This document shows positions 1 to 8,305 of a stretch of DNA of 64,000 bases, piece by piece. Every line of letters starts with the position of its first letter. The stretch's first letter is position 1. Position numbers and translations under genes: made by a program. The notes beneath the pieces are model-generated. The model was not told the origin of the DNA and searched no databases. It saw nothing but the letters and a program-made list of their open reading frames with translations. This DNA is from Psychrobacillus sp042944905 (GTDB lineage: Bacteria > Bacillota > Bacilli > Bacillales_A > Planococcaceae): positions 3,348,001 through 3,412,000 of the forward strand of contig NZ_CP168496.1 of the NCBI RefSeq assembly GCF_042944905.1, in the 5' to 3' direction.

Positions 1-1304
1 AAATCCGCAAACTTCCCTACTTCAATTGATCCTACGTATTCCGAAATTCCATGTGTAATAGCCGGATTTATCGTATATTTTGCAATATATCGTTTTACAC
101 GATTGTTATCCCCAATACCTTGATCTTCCGCAAATTTTCCACGCTGTTTTTTCATTTTATCCGCAGTTTGCCACGTTCGAATGATTACTTCTCCAATACG
201 CCCCATTGCTTGGGAATCTGAGCTCGTCATACTGAAAATCCCCATATCTTGCAAAATGTCCTCCGCGGCAATCGTTTCCGCACGTATCCGGGAATCAGCG
301 AAAGCAACATCTTCCGGTATATCTGGGTTTAAATGGTGACAAACCATCAACATATCCATATGCTCAATAACTGTATTTTGCGTATAAGGCAATGTAGGGT
401 TAGTAGAAGAAGGCAGTACATTCATTTGACTTGCCACTTTAATAAGATCCGGAGCATGTCCTCCGCCAGCACCTTCTGTATGGTACGTATGAATTACACG
501 GTCTTTAAAGGATGCGACTGTATTTTCTACGAATCCGCCTTCATTTAACGTATCGGAGTGTAAAGCAACTTGAACGTCATATTCATCTGCTACTTTTAAG
601 GACATATCAATACATGCGTATGTAGCTCCCCAGTCCTCATGTACCTTTAATCCAATCGCACCCGCACGAATTTGTTCCGCAAGCGGTTCTTCCGCAGCTG
701 CATGTCCTTTCCCTAAAAAGCCAACATTGATAGGCATTTCTTCTGCTGCTTCAAGCATTCGATGAATATTCCATTCACCCGGTGTAACAGTTGTTGCTTT
801 CGATCCTTCTGCTGGACCCGTTCCTCCGCCTATTAACGTCGTTAAACCTGCCGTCAATGCCGTTTCCACTTGTGCAGGATTAATGAAATGCACATGTGTA
901 TCGATACCACCAGCAGTTAATATTTTATGTTCCCCTGCAATTATTTCTGTAGATGCACCAATGACAATATCCACGCCATCCATTACTAATGGGTTCCCAG
1001 CTTTTCCGATTGCAAAAATTTTACCGTCTCGAATAGCTACGTCAGCTTTGTAAATCCCTGTGTAATCAAGAACGATCACATTTGTAATAACCACATCCGG
1101 GATGTTTTCATCACGTGTTGCAAGAGGGTGACTTCCCATTCCATCTCGAATCACTTTCCCTCCTCCGAAAACTACTTCATCCCCATAATTGGTGTAATCT
1201 TTTTCAATTTCAATGAAAAGTTCCGTATCTGCTAATCGAATAGCATCGCCTGTTGTTGGACCATACATAGAAGCATATTGTTCTCTCGACATTTTAAAAC
1301 TCAT
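1..1304 (-). CDS. ureC: Urease subunit alpha, partial (C-terminus beyond the left edge)
   Basis: Nickel-dependent catalytic subunit that hydrolyses urea to ammonia and carbamate in the cytoplasm. About 434 of the usual ~570 residues are visible. The metal-binding GIDTHVHF, the lysine that is carbamylated (GLKVHEDWG), the substrate-site ALHSDTLNEGG and TYHTEGAGGGH segments, and the mobile-flap CHHLNPDIPED are all present, as is the active-site aspartate region MTSSDSQAMGR. The start ATG lies 4 bases after the ureB stop, with a G-rich ribosome site inside the end of ureB. The gene order is ureA-ureB-ureC. The accessory genes ureEFGD needed for nickel loading would lie further left. Confidence 0.97.
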   Translation of the reverse strand, partial: MSFKMSREQYASMYGPTTGDAIRLADTELFIEIEKDYTNYGDEVVFGGGKVIRDGMGSHPLATRDENIPDVVITNVIVLDYTGIYKADVAIRDGKIFAIGKAGNPLVMDGVDIVIGASTEIIAGEHKILTAGGIDTHVHFINPAQVETALTAGLTTLIGGGTGPAEGSKATTVTPGEWNIHRMLEAAEEMPINVGFLGKGHAAAEEPLAEQIRAGAIGLKVHEDWGATYACIDMSLKVADEYDVQVALHSDTLNEGGFVENTVASFKDRVIHTYHTEGAGGGHAPDLIKVASQMNVLPSSTNPTLPYTQNTVIEHMDMLMVCHHLNPDIPEDVAFADSRIRAETIAAEDILQDMGIFSMTSSDSQAMGRIGEVIIRTWQTADKMKKQRGKFAEDQGIGDNNRVKRYIAKYTINPAITHGISEYVGSIEVGKFAD

Positions 1305-1308
1305 AGCA

Positions 1309-1623
1309 TTACCCCCGATCTAATGTGCCTTCCGTTTTATAATTCAATCCGTACACACGTCTTTCTCCTCCAAATGCGACAAGTTGAACATCTTTTGGAT
1401 CACCAGGCTCGAACCGGACAGCAGATCCCGCAGGTATATCTAAGCGAAAGCCAAATGATTCATCACGTTGAAATTCAAGCGCCGTATTTATTTCATAAAA
1501 ATGAAAATGTGACCCGACTTGTACTGGCCGGTCCCCAGTGTTAACAACAGATAAACGTTTTGTTTCTTTTCCTTCGTTACACACAATGTCCTCTTCTTTT
1601 AGTACATAATCTCCTGGTCTCAA
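1309..1623 (-). CDS. ureB: Urease subunit beta
   Basis: Structural subunit of the bacterial three-subunit urease. It is 104 residues long, normal for a stand-alone beta subunit. It begins MRPGDYVL and contains the conserved NTGDRPVQVGSHFHFYE and FEPGDPKDVQLVAFGG segments. It lies 16 bases after ureA and 4 bases before ureC, so the three are co-transcribed and translationally linked. Confidence 0.97.
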   Translation of the reverse strand: MRPGDYVLKEEDIVCNEGKETKRLSVVNTGDRPVQVGSHFHFYEINTALEFQRDESFGFRLDIPAGSAVRFEPGDPKDVQLVAFGGERRVYGLNYKTEGTLDRG

Positions 1624-1639
1624 TTCGACATCCTCCTTT

Positions 1640-1942
1640 TTAGCTAATCGGAAAGTGCACAGTAACGAGTTTCACACCATCTGGAAAAGTTGCTTCCACT
1701 TGTACGTCATCAATCAGGTCACCTATTCCATCCATCACATCTTCGGATGATAAAATCGTTCCGCCATAAGACATTAGCTCTGCTACAGTCTTCCCATCGC
1801 GTGCACCTTCTAAAATCTCATACGTGATCAGCGCCACTGCTTCGGGATAGTTCAGTTTGAGGCCTCTTTCTTTTCTACGTCTTGCTAAATCAGCAGCAAC
1901 AACAATTAATAATTTCTCTTGCTCACGTGGCAACAATTGCAT
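1640..1942 (-). CDS. ureA: Urease subunit gamma
   Basis: Gamma subunit of urease, 100 residues, the family's usual length. Conserved segments are LNYPEAVALITYEILEGARDG, the VAELMSYGGTIL stretch and VEATFPDGVKLVTVH. An in-frame ATG exists 18 bases upstream, but the start at 1942 is preferred because GGAGG sits just upstream and the family begins MQLLPRE. It is the first gene of the operon and diverges from the urea channel gene, so urea uptake and hydrolysis probably share the 110-base regulatory region between them. No clear TnrA or CodY box was recognised there. Confidence 0.95.
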   Translation of the reverse strand: MQLLPREQEKLLIVVAADLARRRKERGLKLNYPEAVALITYEILEGARDGKTVAELMSYGGTILSSEDVMDGIGDLIDDVQVEATFPDGVKLVTVHFPIS

Positions 1943-2054
1943 ACGTTTTCCTCCAATCAATTGAGTGTATATTGTGCAAAAGAGGGTAAAATAATTAGAA
2001 TCTTAATTGATTAATTAATTAAATTAAAGCTCCATGATAAGAGAGGTGACCACT

Positions 2055-2966
2055 ATGAAAGAAAAATTCATTCAACTTATGAGCGCATCAGTCAAAGGAA
2101 TTTCACAAGTTGTCTTTATTGAAAATATAATTTCTGGATTATTGATTTTAACTGGAATTTTTCTCTACTCTATTCCGCTAGGATTCATTACAATCGGCTC
2201 AGCAATTACTGGAACACTCGTTGCAATTATTAGTGGTGCAGATAAAAAAATATGGGTTACTGGTTTTTTTGGATTTAACTCTGTCCTTACTGGGTTAGCT
2301 ATTTATTTATTTTTAGAAGGACCCCATAAATGGATTACTGCATTAGTTTGTGCAGGTGTTACCGCCATTGTAACCGCCGCTTTGATGAATATAACAAAGC
2401 ATTTCGATATGCCTGTCCTCACCTTTCCATACATCATTCTGACCTGGTTTTTTATCGGCACATCATTTCGGTTGAGTTTCATTAAACCAGGAGCAAATAT
2501 TATTCCCCAAAACTTATTGAATTGGGAAAGGGATATTGGCAGTTCGCTCGATTGGCATGGATTAATAGAAGGTATTGGACAAATCTTTTTTTTAGATGAG
2601 ATGGTTCCCGCCGTCATCTTCCTCCTTGCAATTTTCATAGGAAGTATAAGATATGGAATTTACGCAATTATCGGTTCTGCTATAGGTTGGTTATCAGCTC
2701 TTTTCCTTGGGGGAGAAATTTCTTTAATCAACTTAGGTCTTTACAATTACAATGCAGTTTTAACAATGATTGCAGTATCCGCCGTTTTGGAAGCCAAACA
2801 CAAAAATGCTTGGATTACTGGCATTTTTGCCTCTATTCTTTCTGTACACATTACAGCAAGCTTAGACACTTTTTTACTTCAGTATGGTTTACCAATCCTG
2901 ACGATGCCTTTTGTTCTATCTACTTGGCTCATTCAAAATGCACGAAAAGTATTTCCCAATATTTGA
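2055..2966 (+). CDS. Urea transporter (UT family channel)
   Basis: Polytopic membrane protein of about 303 residues resembling bacterial urea channels (UT/Yut family). It has about ten hydrophobic segments in two similar halves. Each half carries a motif of the type seen around the urea selectivity filter (GFFGFNSVLTGLAI near residue 70 and NYNAVLTMIAVSAV near residue 235). The ATG at 2055 follows GAGAGGTGA and is preferred over an upstream in-frame ATG at 2034. Divergence from ureABC supports a role in urea entry. The family call rests on motifs and context, not on a search. Confidence 0.85.
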   Translation: MKEKFIQLMSASVKGISQVVFIENIISGLLILTGIFLYSIPLGFITIGSAITGTLVAIISGADKKIWVTGFFGFNSVLTGLAIYLFLEGPHKWITALVCAGVTAIVTAALMNITKHFDMPVLTFPYIILTWFFIGTSFRLSFIKPGANIIPQNLLNWERDIGSSLDWHGLIEGIGQIFFLDEMVPAVIFLLAIFIGSIRYGIYAIIGSAIGWLSALFLGGEISLINLGLYNYNAVLTMIAVSAVLEAKHKNAWITGIFASILSVHITASLDTFLLQYGLPILTMPFVLSTWLIQNARKVFPNI

Positions 2967-3060
2967 ATCCTTCCTCTTTCTGTCCTTTCTGTTCGATTAT
3001 TTCCTAACTATTCTCGCCATGATGTATTTAATCTATTCAAATATTTTTATCTCAAAAATA

Positions 3061-3095
3061 AAACCGTTTCGGCCAGAGGCTTCCGAAACGGTTTT
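3061..3095. terminator. Bidirectional intrinsic terminator
   Basis: Twelve-base perfect stem AAACCGTTTCGG / CCGAAACGGTTT with a 10-base loop. A T run follows on the + strand and an A run precedes it, so it can serve both the urea channel gene and the convergent yugN-like gene. Confidence 0.9.
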
Positions 3096-3107
3096 GAAAT
3101 TAAGTAA

Positions 3108-3524
3108 TTAGTGAACTAGTCGTACTACTTGCTCCACTGCCTGTTCTCCAGCGTGCGTCCATCTATTTTTATTTTCAATTTTCCCATCTTTATCAACAGG
3201 ATCTTGGAATTGGTCGAATCCCGAAGAGGTTAGTAATGAATTTTCATCTGTGTCCAACCCAACATTTACGACATGCTTGATAACATAAGGTGTCTGAAAC
3301 CTGATATACGCTTCATGGTGATCCAGATCACCCTCTAACACCTCGAATGGGAGTCTTAAATAAATTGTTTCTCCCTCTTCACGCCACAAAACATTGTCAA
3401 AACTTCCTTTATGATAATCCCAGTTCCCTCCAATCGAATATCCTAGACTTTGAATTCGATTGCGCAGATCACCAAAATACGCCATTTTTCCTTCTAAATC
3501 GGTTTGCAATTGTAACAAATACAT
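3108..3524 (-). CDS. YugN-like family protein
   Basis: Soluble 138-residue protein with no signal peptide or membrane segment. It resembles the YugN-like family of Bacillales, whose function is unknown. Features are a central LGYSIGGNWDYHKGSFD segment, a YLRLPFEVLEGDLD stretch and an acidic, tryptophan-containing C-terminal part. The ATG at 3524 sits only a few bases behind AAGGAG, so an internal start a few codons later is possible. It is a single gene with terminators on both sides. Confidence 0.6.
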   Translation of the reverse strand: MYLLQLQTDLEGKMAYFGDLRNRIQSLGYSIGGNWDYHKGSFDNVLWREEGETIYLRLPFEVLEGDLDHHEAYIRFQTPYVIKHVVNVGLDTDENSLLTSSGFDQFQDPVDKDGKIENKNRWTHAGEQAVEQVVRLVH

Positions 3525-3634
3525 TCACTCCTTTTTAAAATGCTCCATCATATCTTTTCCACTAATCAGTGAAAAAATACCAACGAGCTTAAGAGCAATT
3601 GTTTTTCTAAAAAAGGAATGTTTTTTTACAACTA

Positions 3635-3700
3635 ATGGCATTTCAAGACCAATCATCCTGGAGGTGAGACCAATTCCGTCCTACACGAGACTAAATGCAG
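3635..3700. repeat. 21-bp-period GAGACC repeat, copy A (3 units)
   Basis: It starts with ATGGCATTTCAAGACCAATC, followed by units at exact 21-base steps (3644, 3665, 3686) that carry the core YRAGACCAAT or a one-base variant. It is the same family as the arrays at 9658, 17616 and 17757. No protein is expected, because the reading frame closes after ten codons. Confidence 0.7.
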
Positions 3701-3707
3701 ATAAAAA

Positions 3708-3740
3708 CCCTTTTTAAGTACAAATGCTACTCAAAGAGGG
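3708..3740 (-). terminator. Intrinsic terminator of the PHP/ABC operon
   Basis: Imperfect 13-base stem (CCCTTTTTAAGTA / TACTCAAAGAGGG) followed on the minus strand by TTTTTAT. It lies just downstream of the PHP gene stop at 3759. Confidence 0.7.
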
Positions 3741-3758
3741 CTTTTCCTATCCAATATT

Positions 3759-4763
3759 CTACAAGGTATAATATTTCTTCACTCGGCCGTCAAATCCTAC
3801 CAACTTGTCCACACCAAGCGCTTTTAGCATAGTTACATTTTCTTCAGTGTATTTCCCTAAATCATCTGGAAAATGGGAATCCGATGACACAGTAAACGCT
3901 ACACCACGTTCCACTAACACACTTACAAACTCAGGGCTCGGACACATTTCTTTCACAGGATAACGATAATATAAACCGGCATTCACTTCCGTAGCAGTAC
4001 CCGTTTCAACAAGTGCATCTGCAATTCGTTCATACCACTTTCTATTAAAATCCTCATCTTCAACACGGAAATTGAACACCTTCAAATTATCTAAATGCGC
4101 TACAAAATCAAATAACCCCGAACGAATTGCTTTCTCCACCGTTTCAAAAAAACGACTATACAACTCTTTTAAATTCATCGTGTTAAACACATCTACAGTA
4201 TGCGGATTATCAAATCCCCAACCATCTACAAAATGGACGGAGCCAATGACAAAATCCCAAGGCTGGTCACTAAGCAACTCATCCAATTCCTCTTCACAAC
4301 CTACAAAATAATCGGCTTCAATACCCAGCTTCAACTTAATACCTTCACTACTCCACTTCTCTTTGGCAGACAAAATGGCTTTCACGAAAACTTTCATATC
4401 ATCGGTCATCACACGGTCCAACCAGTAAGATTGCACTTTCCCTATATCATCTGCTGGATCCAACAATATATTTTTCTCAAAATATTCTCTCGTTTCACGA
4501 AAACGATACAGATGATCTACAATTCCAACTTCCTTCAACCCAAGCTGCTTCGCACGTTTCAAATAAAGATCAAGCCAATCTTCCGCGTAGCAACCACTAT
4601 CCAATCTATTTTTCCATGCATCTACTTGCCAAACAACAAATTCTTTAGAACCCTTTTCTAATCCATCTGGCAAATTAAACGAAGCAATTGCAGATGAAGT
4701 TCTCTCCAACCAGCTTAACGAGTAAGGACCTTCTTCCAAATGCACATGATAGTCTATTTTCAT
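3759..4763 (-). CDS. PHP-domain phosphoesterase (HisJ-like)
   Basis: A 334-residue cytoplasmic protein of the PHP metal-dependent phosphoesterase superfamily. The N-terminal MKIDYHVHLEEG gives the first HxH motif. GIVDHLYRFRE, IEADYF, FVIGSVHFVDGWGFD, FVAHLDN and the C-terminal SSDSHFPDDLG supply the remaining metal ligands. Length and layout match histidinol-phosphatase HisJ. The gene is not in a his operon but is the last gene of an ABC importer operon with an alkaline-phosphatase-family enzyme, so hydrolysis of an imported phosphoester is more likely (inference). The ATG follows GGAGG. Confidence 0.8.
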   Translation of the reverse strand: MKIDYHVHLEEGPYSLSWLERTSSAIASFNLPDGLEKGSKEFVVWQVDAWKNRLDSGCYAEDWLDLYLKRAKQLGLKEVGIVDHLYRFRETREYFEKNILLDPADDIGKVQSYWLDRVMTDDMKVFVKAILSAKEKWSSEGIKLKLGIEADYFVGCEEELDELLSDQPWDFVIGSVHFVDGWGFDNPHTVDVFNTMNLKELYSRFFETVEKAIRSGLFDFVAHLDNLKVFNFRVEDEDFNRKWYERIADALVETGTATEVNAGLYYRYPVKEMCPSPEFVSVLVERGVAFTVSSDSHFPDDLGKYTEENVTMLKALGVDKLVGFDGRVKKYYTL

Positions 4764-4810
4764 TTTTATTTACCTCCATTAACGACAGTCCACAACCAGC
4801 GTAGACTACA

Positions 4811-5815
4811 TTATTTTAAGTCAATCACATCTTCACGTGCGACAAAGCATGCATAAGCCTTTCCAAGTTCAATCGAATACCCACGATGATGAAGCTGCTC
4901 AACAGAAAACAAACGATTACCCTCCTGAAAAACGGTTCGAATAATATTTCCGTTCATCACAGACTCTTTCGCAATTGCATTCATTTTTAAATCGCCAGGA
5001 GCCGCCTCCAAATGGATTGCCTCTGGGCGGATTGCAAACTTTAAACAGCCACCAGGTAATGTTTCACCAATCATCTGCTCCAATTCTTTTCTACTAAACA
5101 CATTATAATTTCCGATAAAGTTTGCGATAAATTCACTTTCTGGTTTCGTATAAATTTCGGTTGGAGTTCCTCTTTGTGCTATTTCTCCTTTGCTCATAAC
5201 AAAAACTTTATCCGACACAGCCATTGCCTCTTCTTGATCGTGTGTTACTAAAACCATCGTTATGCCAAGCTCCATTTGAATAGCACGTAAATCCGCTTGC
5301 AGCTTTTTACGAATTTGGGCATCCAAAGCACTTAGTGGTTCATCGAGTAGCAGCACCTTAGGACGGACGATAAGTGCTCTTGCTAACGCAACACGTTGTT
5401 GCTGACCACCCGATAATTCATGCGGATATGCATTTACTTTATCTGTCAAATGGACAATTGCTAGCATTTCCTCTACTTGTAGGTCAATTTCTTTCCTATC
5501 TATTTTTTTCATTTTTAAGCCGAAAGCCACATTCTCTCTCACCGTCATATTTGGAAATAGAGCGTAGGACTGAAATACCATTCCTACTTCTCGTTTTTTC
5601 GGCAGCATATTATTGATCACTTTTCCTTCGATTTTAATGGCTCCAGAAGTAACATCTGTCAGTCCTGCAATAATGCGTAAAATGGTACTTTTTCCACAAC
5701 CACTTGGTCCTAACAACGTTACAAACTCACCTTTTTCAATGGTCATATCAATATTAGATAACACTTCCGAAGTACCATACGTTTTGCGGAGACCTTCAAT
5801 TACTACGTAACTCAT
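4811..5815 (-). CDS. ABC transporter ATP-binding protein (PotA/FbpC type)
   Basis: A 334-residue ATPase of the importer subfamily that carries a C-terminal TOBE-like regulatory domain. Walker A is GPSGCGKST (about residues 36-44), the Q-loop is MVFQSYALFPN, the signature is LSGGQQQRVALARAL, Walker B is VLLLDEPLSALD and the switch histidine is in LVTHDQEEA. Its ATG overlaps the upstream permease stop by four bases (ATGA), indicating translational coupling. The substrate class is inferred from the neighbours. Confidence 0.92.
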   Translation of the reverse strand: MSYVVIEGLRKTYGTSEVLSNIDMTIEKGEFVTLLGPSGCGKSTILRIIAGLTDVTSGAIKIEGKVINNMLPKKREVGMVFQSYALFPNMTVRENVAFGLKMKKIDRKEIDLQVEEMLAIVHLTDKVNAYPHELSGGQQQRVALARALIVRPKVLLLDEPLSALDAQIRKKLQADLRAIQMELGITMVLVTHDQEEAMAVSDKVFVMSKGEIAQRGTPTEIYTKPESEFIANFIGNYNVFSRKELEQMIGETLPGGCLKFAIRPEAIHLEAAPGDLKMNAIAKESVMNGNIIRTVFQEGNRLFSVEQLHHRGYSIELGKAYACFVAREDVIDLK

Positions 5816-6597
5816 GTATTTGCAACTCCTTTCGATCGTTTCGTTAATACATAGATGATAAATGTTAAAATGCCCATTAACACTAAGTAAACAAACACAA
5901 CGCTACTCGCAATATGTCCACTTGTACTTAATTTCTTCATTAAGTAAATTTGTACTGTTTCAAAACGCGAACCAACAACTAAGTTAATCAAAACAAATTC
6001 GCCAAACAGCACCGAAAACGATAATAACGCCCCTGCAAACAGCCCTGGATATACTGCAGGCAATAAAACCTTCGAAAATGCTTGAACTTTGGATGCACCT
6101 AATAACTCCGCAGCATCTAATAACTGTCTTGCATTCACATTACGCAAACTATTACGTGTTCCTTGGTATATGTATGGCAGAATACTAATAACATACGCTC
6201 CTAAAACAGCAAAGATCATCGGCACACCAAACCCAGAATAAGTACGGATTAAACCTACCGCTAAAATTACGCCTGGAAATGCATATACCATTACAACCGC
6301 CATTTGAATCCATTTCTCGTACTTTGGAAAATAGAGAATGATAACAAAAATAGCTGGAACGATGAACAATAAAGCGATTATAACGGCTCCCCCAGAAAGT
6401 AACACGGATCGACCGAATGCTTCTAGAAAATTCGTATCTTGAAATAAAGTAGCGAGCCATTTAAATGTCAATCCTTCAGGTAACACCGTCTTATTCCAGT
6501 TTGTTGCAAATGCATAAAGTGTCGTCGCGATGATAGGGAGGAATAAATACAAAACAAGAAAGACAAGAAACAGATCAGCAAAACTTCTTTTTTTCAC
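5812..6597 (-). CDS. ABC transporter permease
   Basis: A 261-residue inner-membrane permease of the BPD-transport family with about six hydrophobic segments. The EAA-type coupling loop is visible as LLDAAELLGASKVQAFSKVLLP. Translation starts at GTG 6597, which shares its G with the stop codon of the preceding permease, behind AAGGAGG. It forms the membrane pore with the next gene. Confidence 0.9.
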   Translation of the reverse strand: MKKRSFADLFLVFLVLYLFLPIIATTLYAFATNWNKTVLPEGLTFKWLATLFQDTNFLEAFGRSVLLSGGAVIIALLFIVPAIFVIILYFPKYEKWIQMAVVMVYAFPGVILAVGLIRTYSGFGVPMIFAVLGAYVISILPYIYQGTRNSLRNVNARQLLDAAELLGASKVQAFSKVLLPAVYPGLFAGALLSFSVLFGEFVLINLVVGSRFETVQIYLMKKLSTSGHIASSVVFVYLVLMGILTFIIYVLTKRSKGVANT

Positions 6598-7430
6598 TAT
6601 AAATTCCTCCTTGTTTTCTTAATACTCCACTCACTTAGTAACATTGCCGTTACCATCGTTACGCCAAGTAAAACTGCGATTGCACTTGCAAGCTCTGGCT
6701 GTGCAAAAATATCTCCGGATAATAATGCTCCAATTCGAATGGAAACTAAATTATAATTACTAGCTGTCAATGCATACGCAGAAGCATATGCGCCCATCGC
6801 ATTTGCAAACAGCACACTAAATGTCCCAACAATTCCAGGAAGCATAATTGGAATTCCAATTTTAGTCCAAAATTGGAAAGGCGATGCTCCAAGTAGTGCT
6901 GCAGCATCTTTCCACTGTTGCTGAATTCCGTAATATATTGGGTATAAAAGCATCAGTGAAAGAGGTAATTGAAAGTAAATATATATGAGCAATAAACCGC
7001 TCCAGCTATATAACGAAAACGAAGAAAATGCATGAATTCCCCATTTATCAAATAACAATGTAAATAACCCACTATTCCCTAGCAAAACGATAAATGCAAA
7101 TGCTAACGGGATACCAGAAAAATTGGATGTCAAATTAGAAATGATTAACACACGCTCTCGAACCGGCTCTGAAAAACCCATAATTGCGTACACGGCAAAT
7201 AGCGTTACAACTAGCGCAATCAACGCCGAAGCGGCTGCTAGTGTAATGCTATTTTGAAACCCTTGCAGAATATAACTATTCGTCAATACCGTTTTATATT
7301 GATTCAAAGTAAAGCCATCACTATTACTAAAACTGGAAAGAACCATATACAATAGAGGAACAACGAAAAATAGCAATATGAGCACGAGAAATGGCACAAT
7401 CCAAACGAATGTTTGTTTTTTAGAAGACAA
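6597..7430 (-). CDS. ABC transporter permease
   Basis: A permease of 277 residues with about six membrane segments and an EAA loop (WKDAAALLGASPFQFWTKIGIP). An open frame reaches upstream to 7550, but the extra part overlaps the phosphatase gene and is not hydrophobic. The TTG at 7430, placed behind AGAAGGA, is the better start and leaves a 38-base gap. It partners the permease that follows. Confidence 0.88.
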   Translation of the reverse strand: MSSKKQTFVWIVPFLVLILLFFVVPLLYMVLSSFSNSDGFTLNQYKTVLTNSYILQGFQNSITLAAASALIALVVTLFAVYAIMGFSEPVRERVLIISNLTSNFSGIPLAFAFIVLLGNSGLFTLLFDKWGIHAFSSFSLYSWSGLLLIYIYFQLPLSLMLLYPIYYGIQQQWKDAAALLGASPFQFWTKIGIPIMLPGIVGTFSVLFANAMGAYASAYALTASNYNLVSIRIGALLSGDIFAQPELASAIAVLLGVTMVTAMLLSEWSIKKTRRNL

Positions 7431-7468
7431 TACAATTCCTTCTTCCCTTTTAAAATAAAAAAGAGACA

Positions 7469-8305
7469 CTAGGCCTCTTTTAACGAACGAACACCTTCTA
7501 ATAGGAGCGGAACCATTTCCTCCGAAGGTTCTATATCCAATAAACGACAAACTAAAGGAGCCACTTCAAGCTGTGATACAACCCCTTTATGTATTCCCGC
7601 TCTTACCTGTTTCGATAAAACGAACATTGGGACGTGTCGGTCTTCCACTGTATTCCCACCATGATTGCCATCACTTGTCATCCCGTGATCGGCCGTGATG
7701 ATTACCTCATACCCCTGTGCCAAACACTTTGGAATAAATAGGGAAAGAATAGAATCCACCGCTAATACACGATTACGGTATTCCTTTGAATTCGCAGTAA
7801 ACTTATGTCCATCATCATCCACATTCATCGGATGAATATACAAAAAATCAGGTTGCTTATGATCCATTAACCATGCTGCTTCTGCAAATACATGACTATC
7901 TGGATAATGATCTTCAAAATAGAACAACCCATTTTCAATTGGTAACTTCGTATCTAATTGAATACGATCTTCGAAGAGACGAAACGGTGCATGATTGTAC
8001 AACTCACTCACCCAATAGTAAGCTGCAGCGGCGGTTGTTTTCCCGCTGCTTTTTGCTAAATGGAACAAGCTTGTTTGATTGGATAATCGTACGTTCATAT
8101 TACTTGTTACACCATGAATAATTGGTGGAGTGCCTGTTAAAATCGTTTCATATAATGGTCGTGATAAAGACGGCACTTCCGAACAGACCTCATAACGAGC
8201 TGCTGCTTCTCTCTCGACTAAATGTTGCATATATCCCATATGTGTACACGCCGTATCGTATCTAAGCCCATCCACCACAATGAGCACTACACGATTACTT
8301 GACAT
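7469..8305 (-). CDS. Alkaline-phosphatase-superfamily phosphodiesterase/pyrophosphatase-like enzyme
   Basis: A 278-residue protein of the alkaline phosphatase / nucleotide pyrophosphatase superfamily. It starts with VVLIVVDGLRYD, which gives the first metal-binding Asp. SLSRPLYETILTGTPP carries the region of the nucleophile. Further metal ligands are in FLYIHPMNVDDDGHKF, ITADHGMTSDGNHGG and EDRHVPMFVL. No signal peptide is seen, so it should act in the cytoplasm on an imported substrate. Its start overlaps the binding-protein gene by 11 bases. Relatives include phosphonoacetate hydrolase and phosphodiesterases; the exact substrate is not readable. Confidence 0.82.
   Translation of the reverse strand: MSSNRVVLIVVDGLRYDTACTHMGYMQHLVEREAAARYEVCSEVPSLSRPLYETILTGTPPIIHGVTSNMNVRLSNQTSLFHLAKSSGKTTAAAAYYWVSELYNHAPFRLFEDRIQLDTKLPIENGLFYFEDHYPDSHVFAEAAWLMDHKQPDFLYIHPMNVDDDGHKFTANSKEYRNRVLAVDSILSLFIPKCLAQGYEVIITADHGMTSDGNHGGNTVEDRHVPMFVLSKQVRAGIHKGVVSQLEVAPLVCRLLDIEPSEEMVPLLLEGVRSLKEA

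Noticed and set aside
1943..2054. TnrA or GlnR box between ureA and the urea channel gene
   Set aside because: No TGTNAN7TNACA-type sequence was found; the region is only AT-rich.
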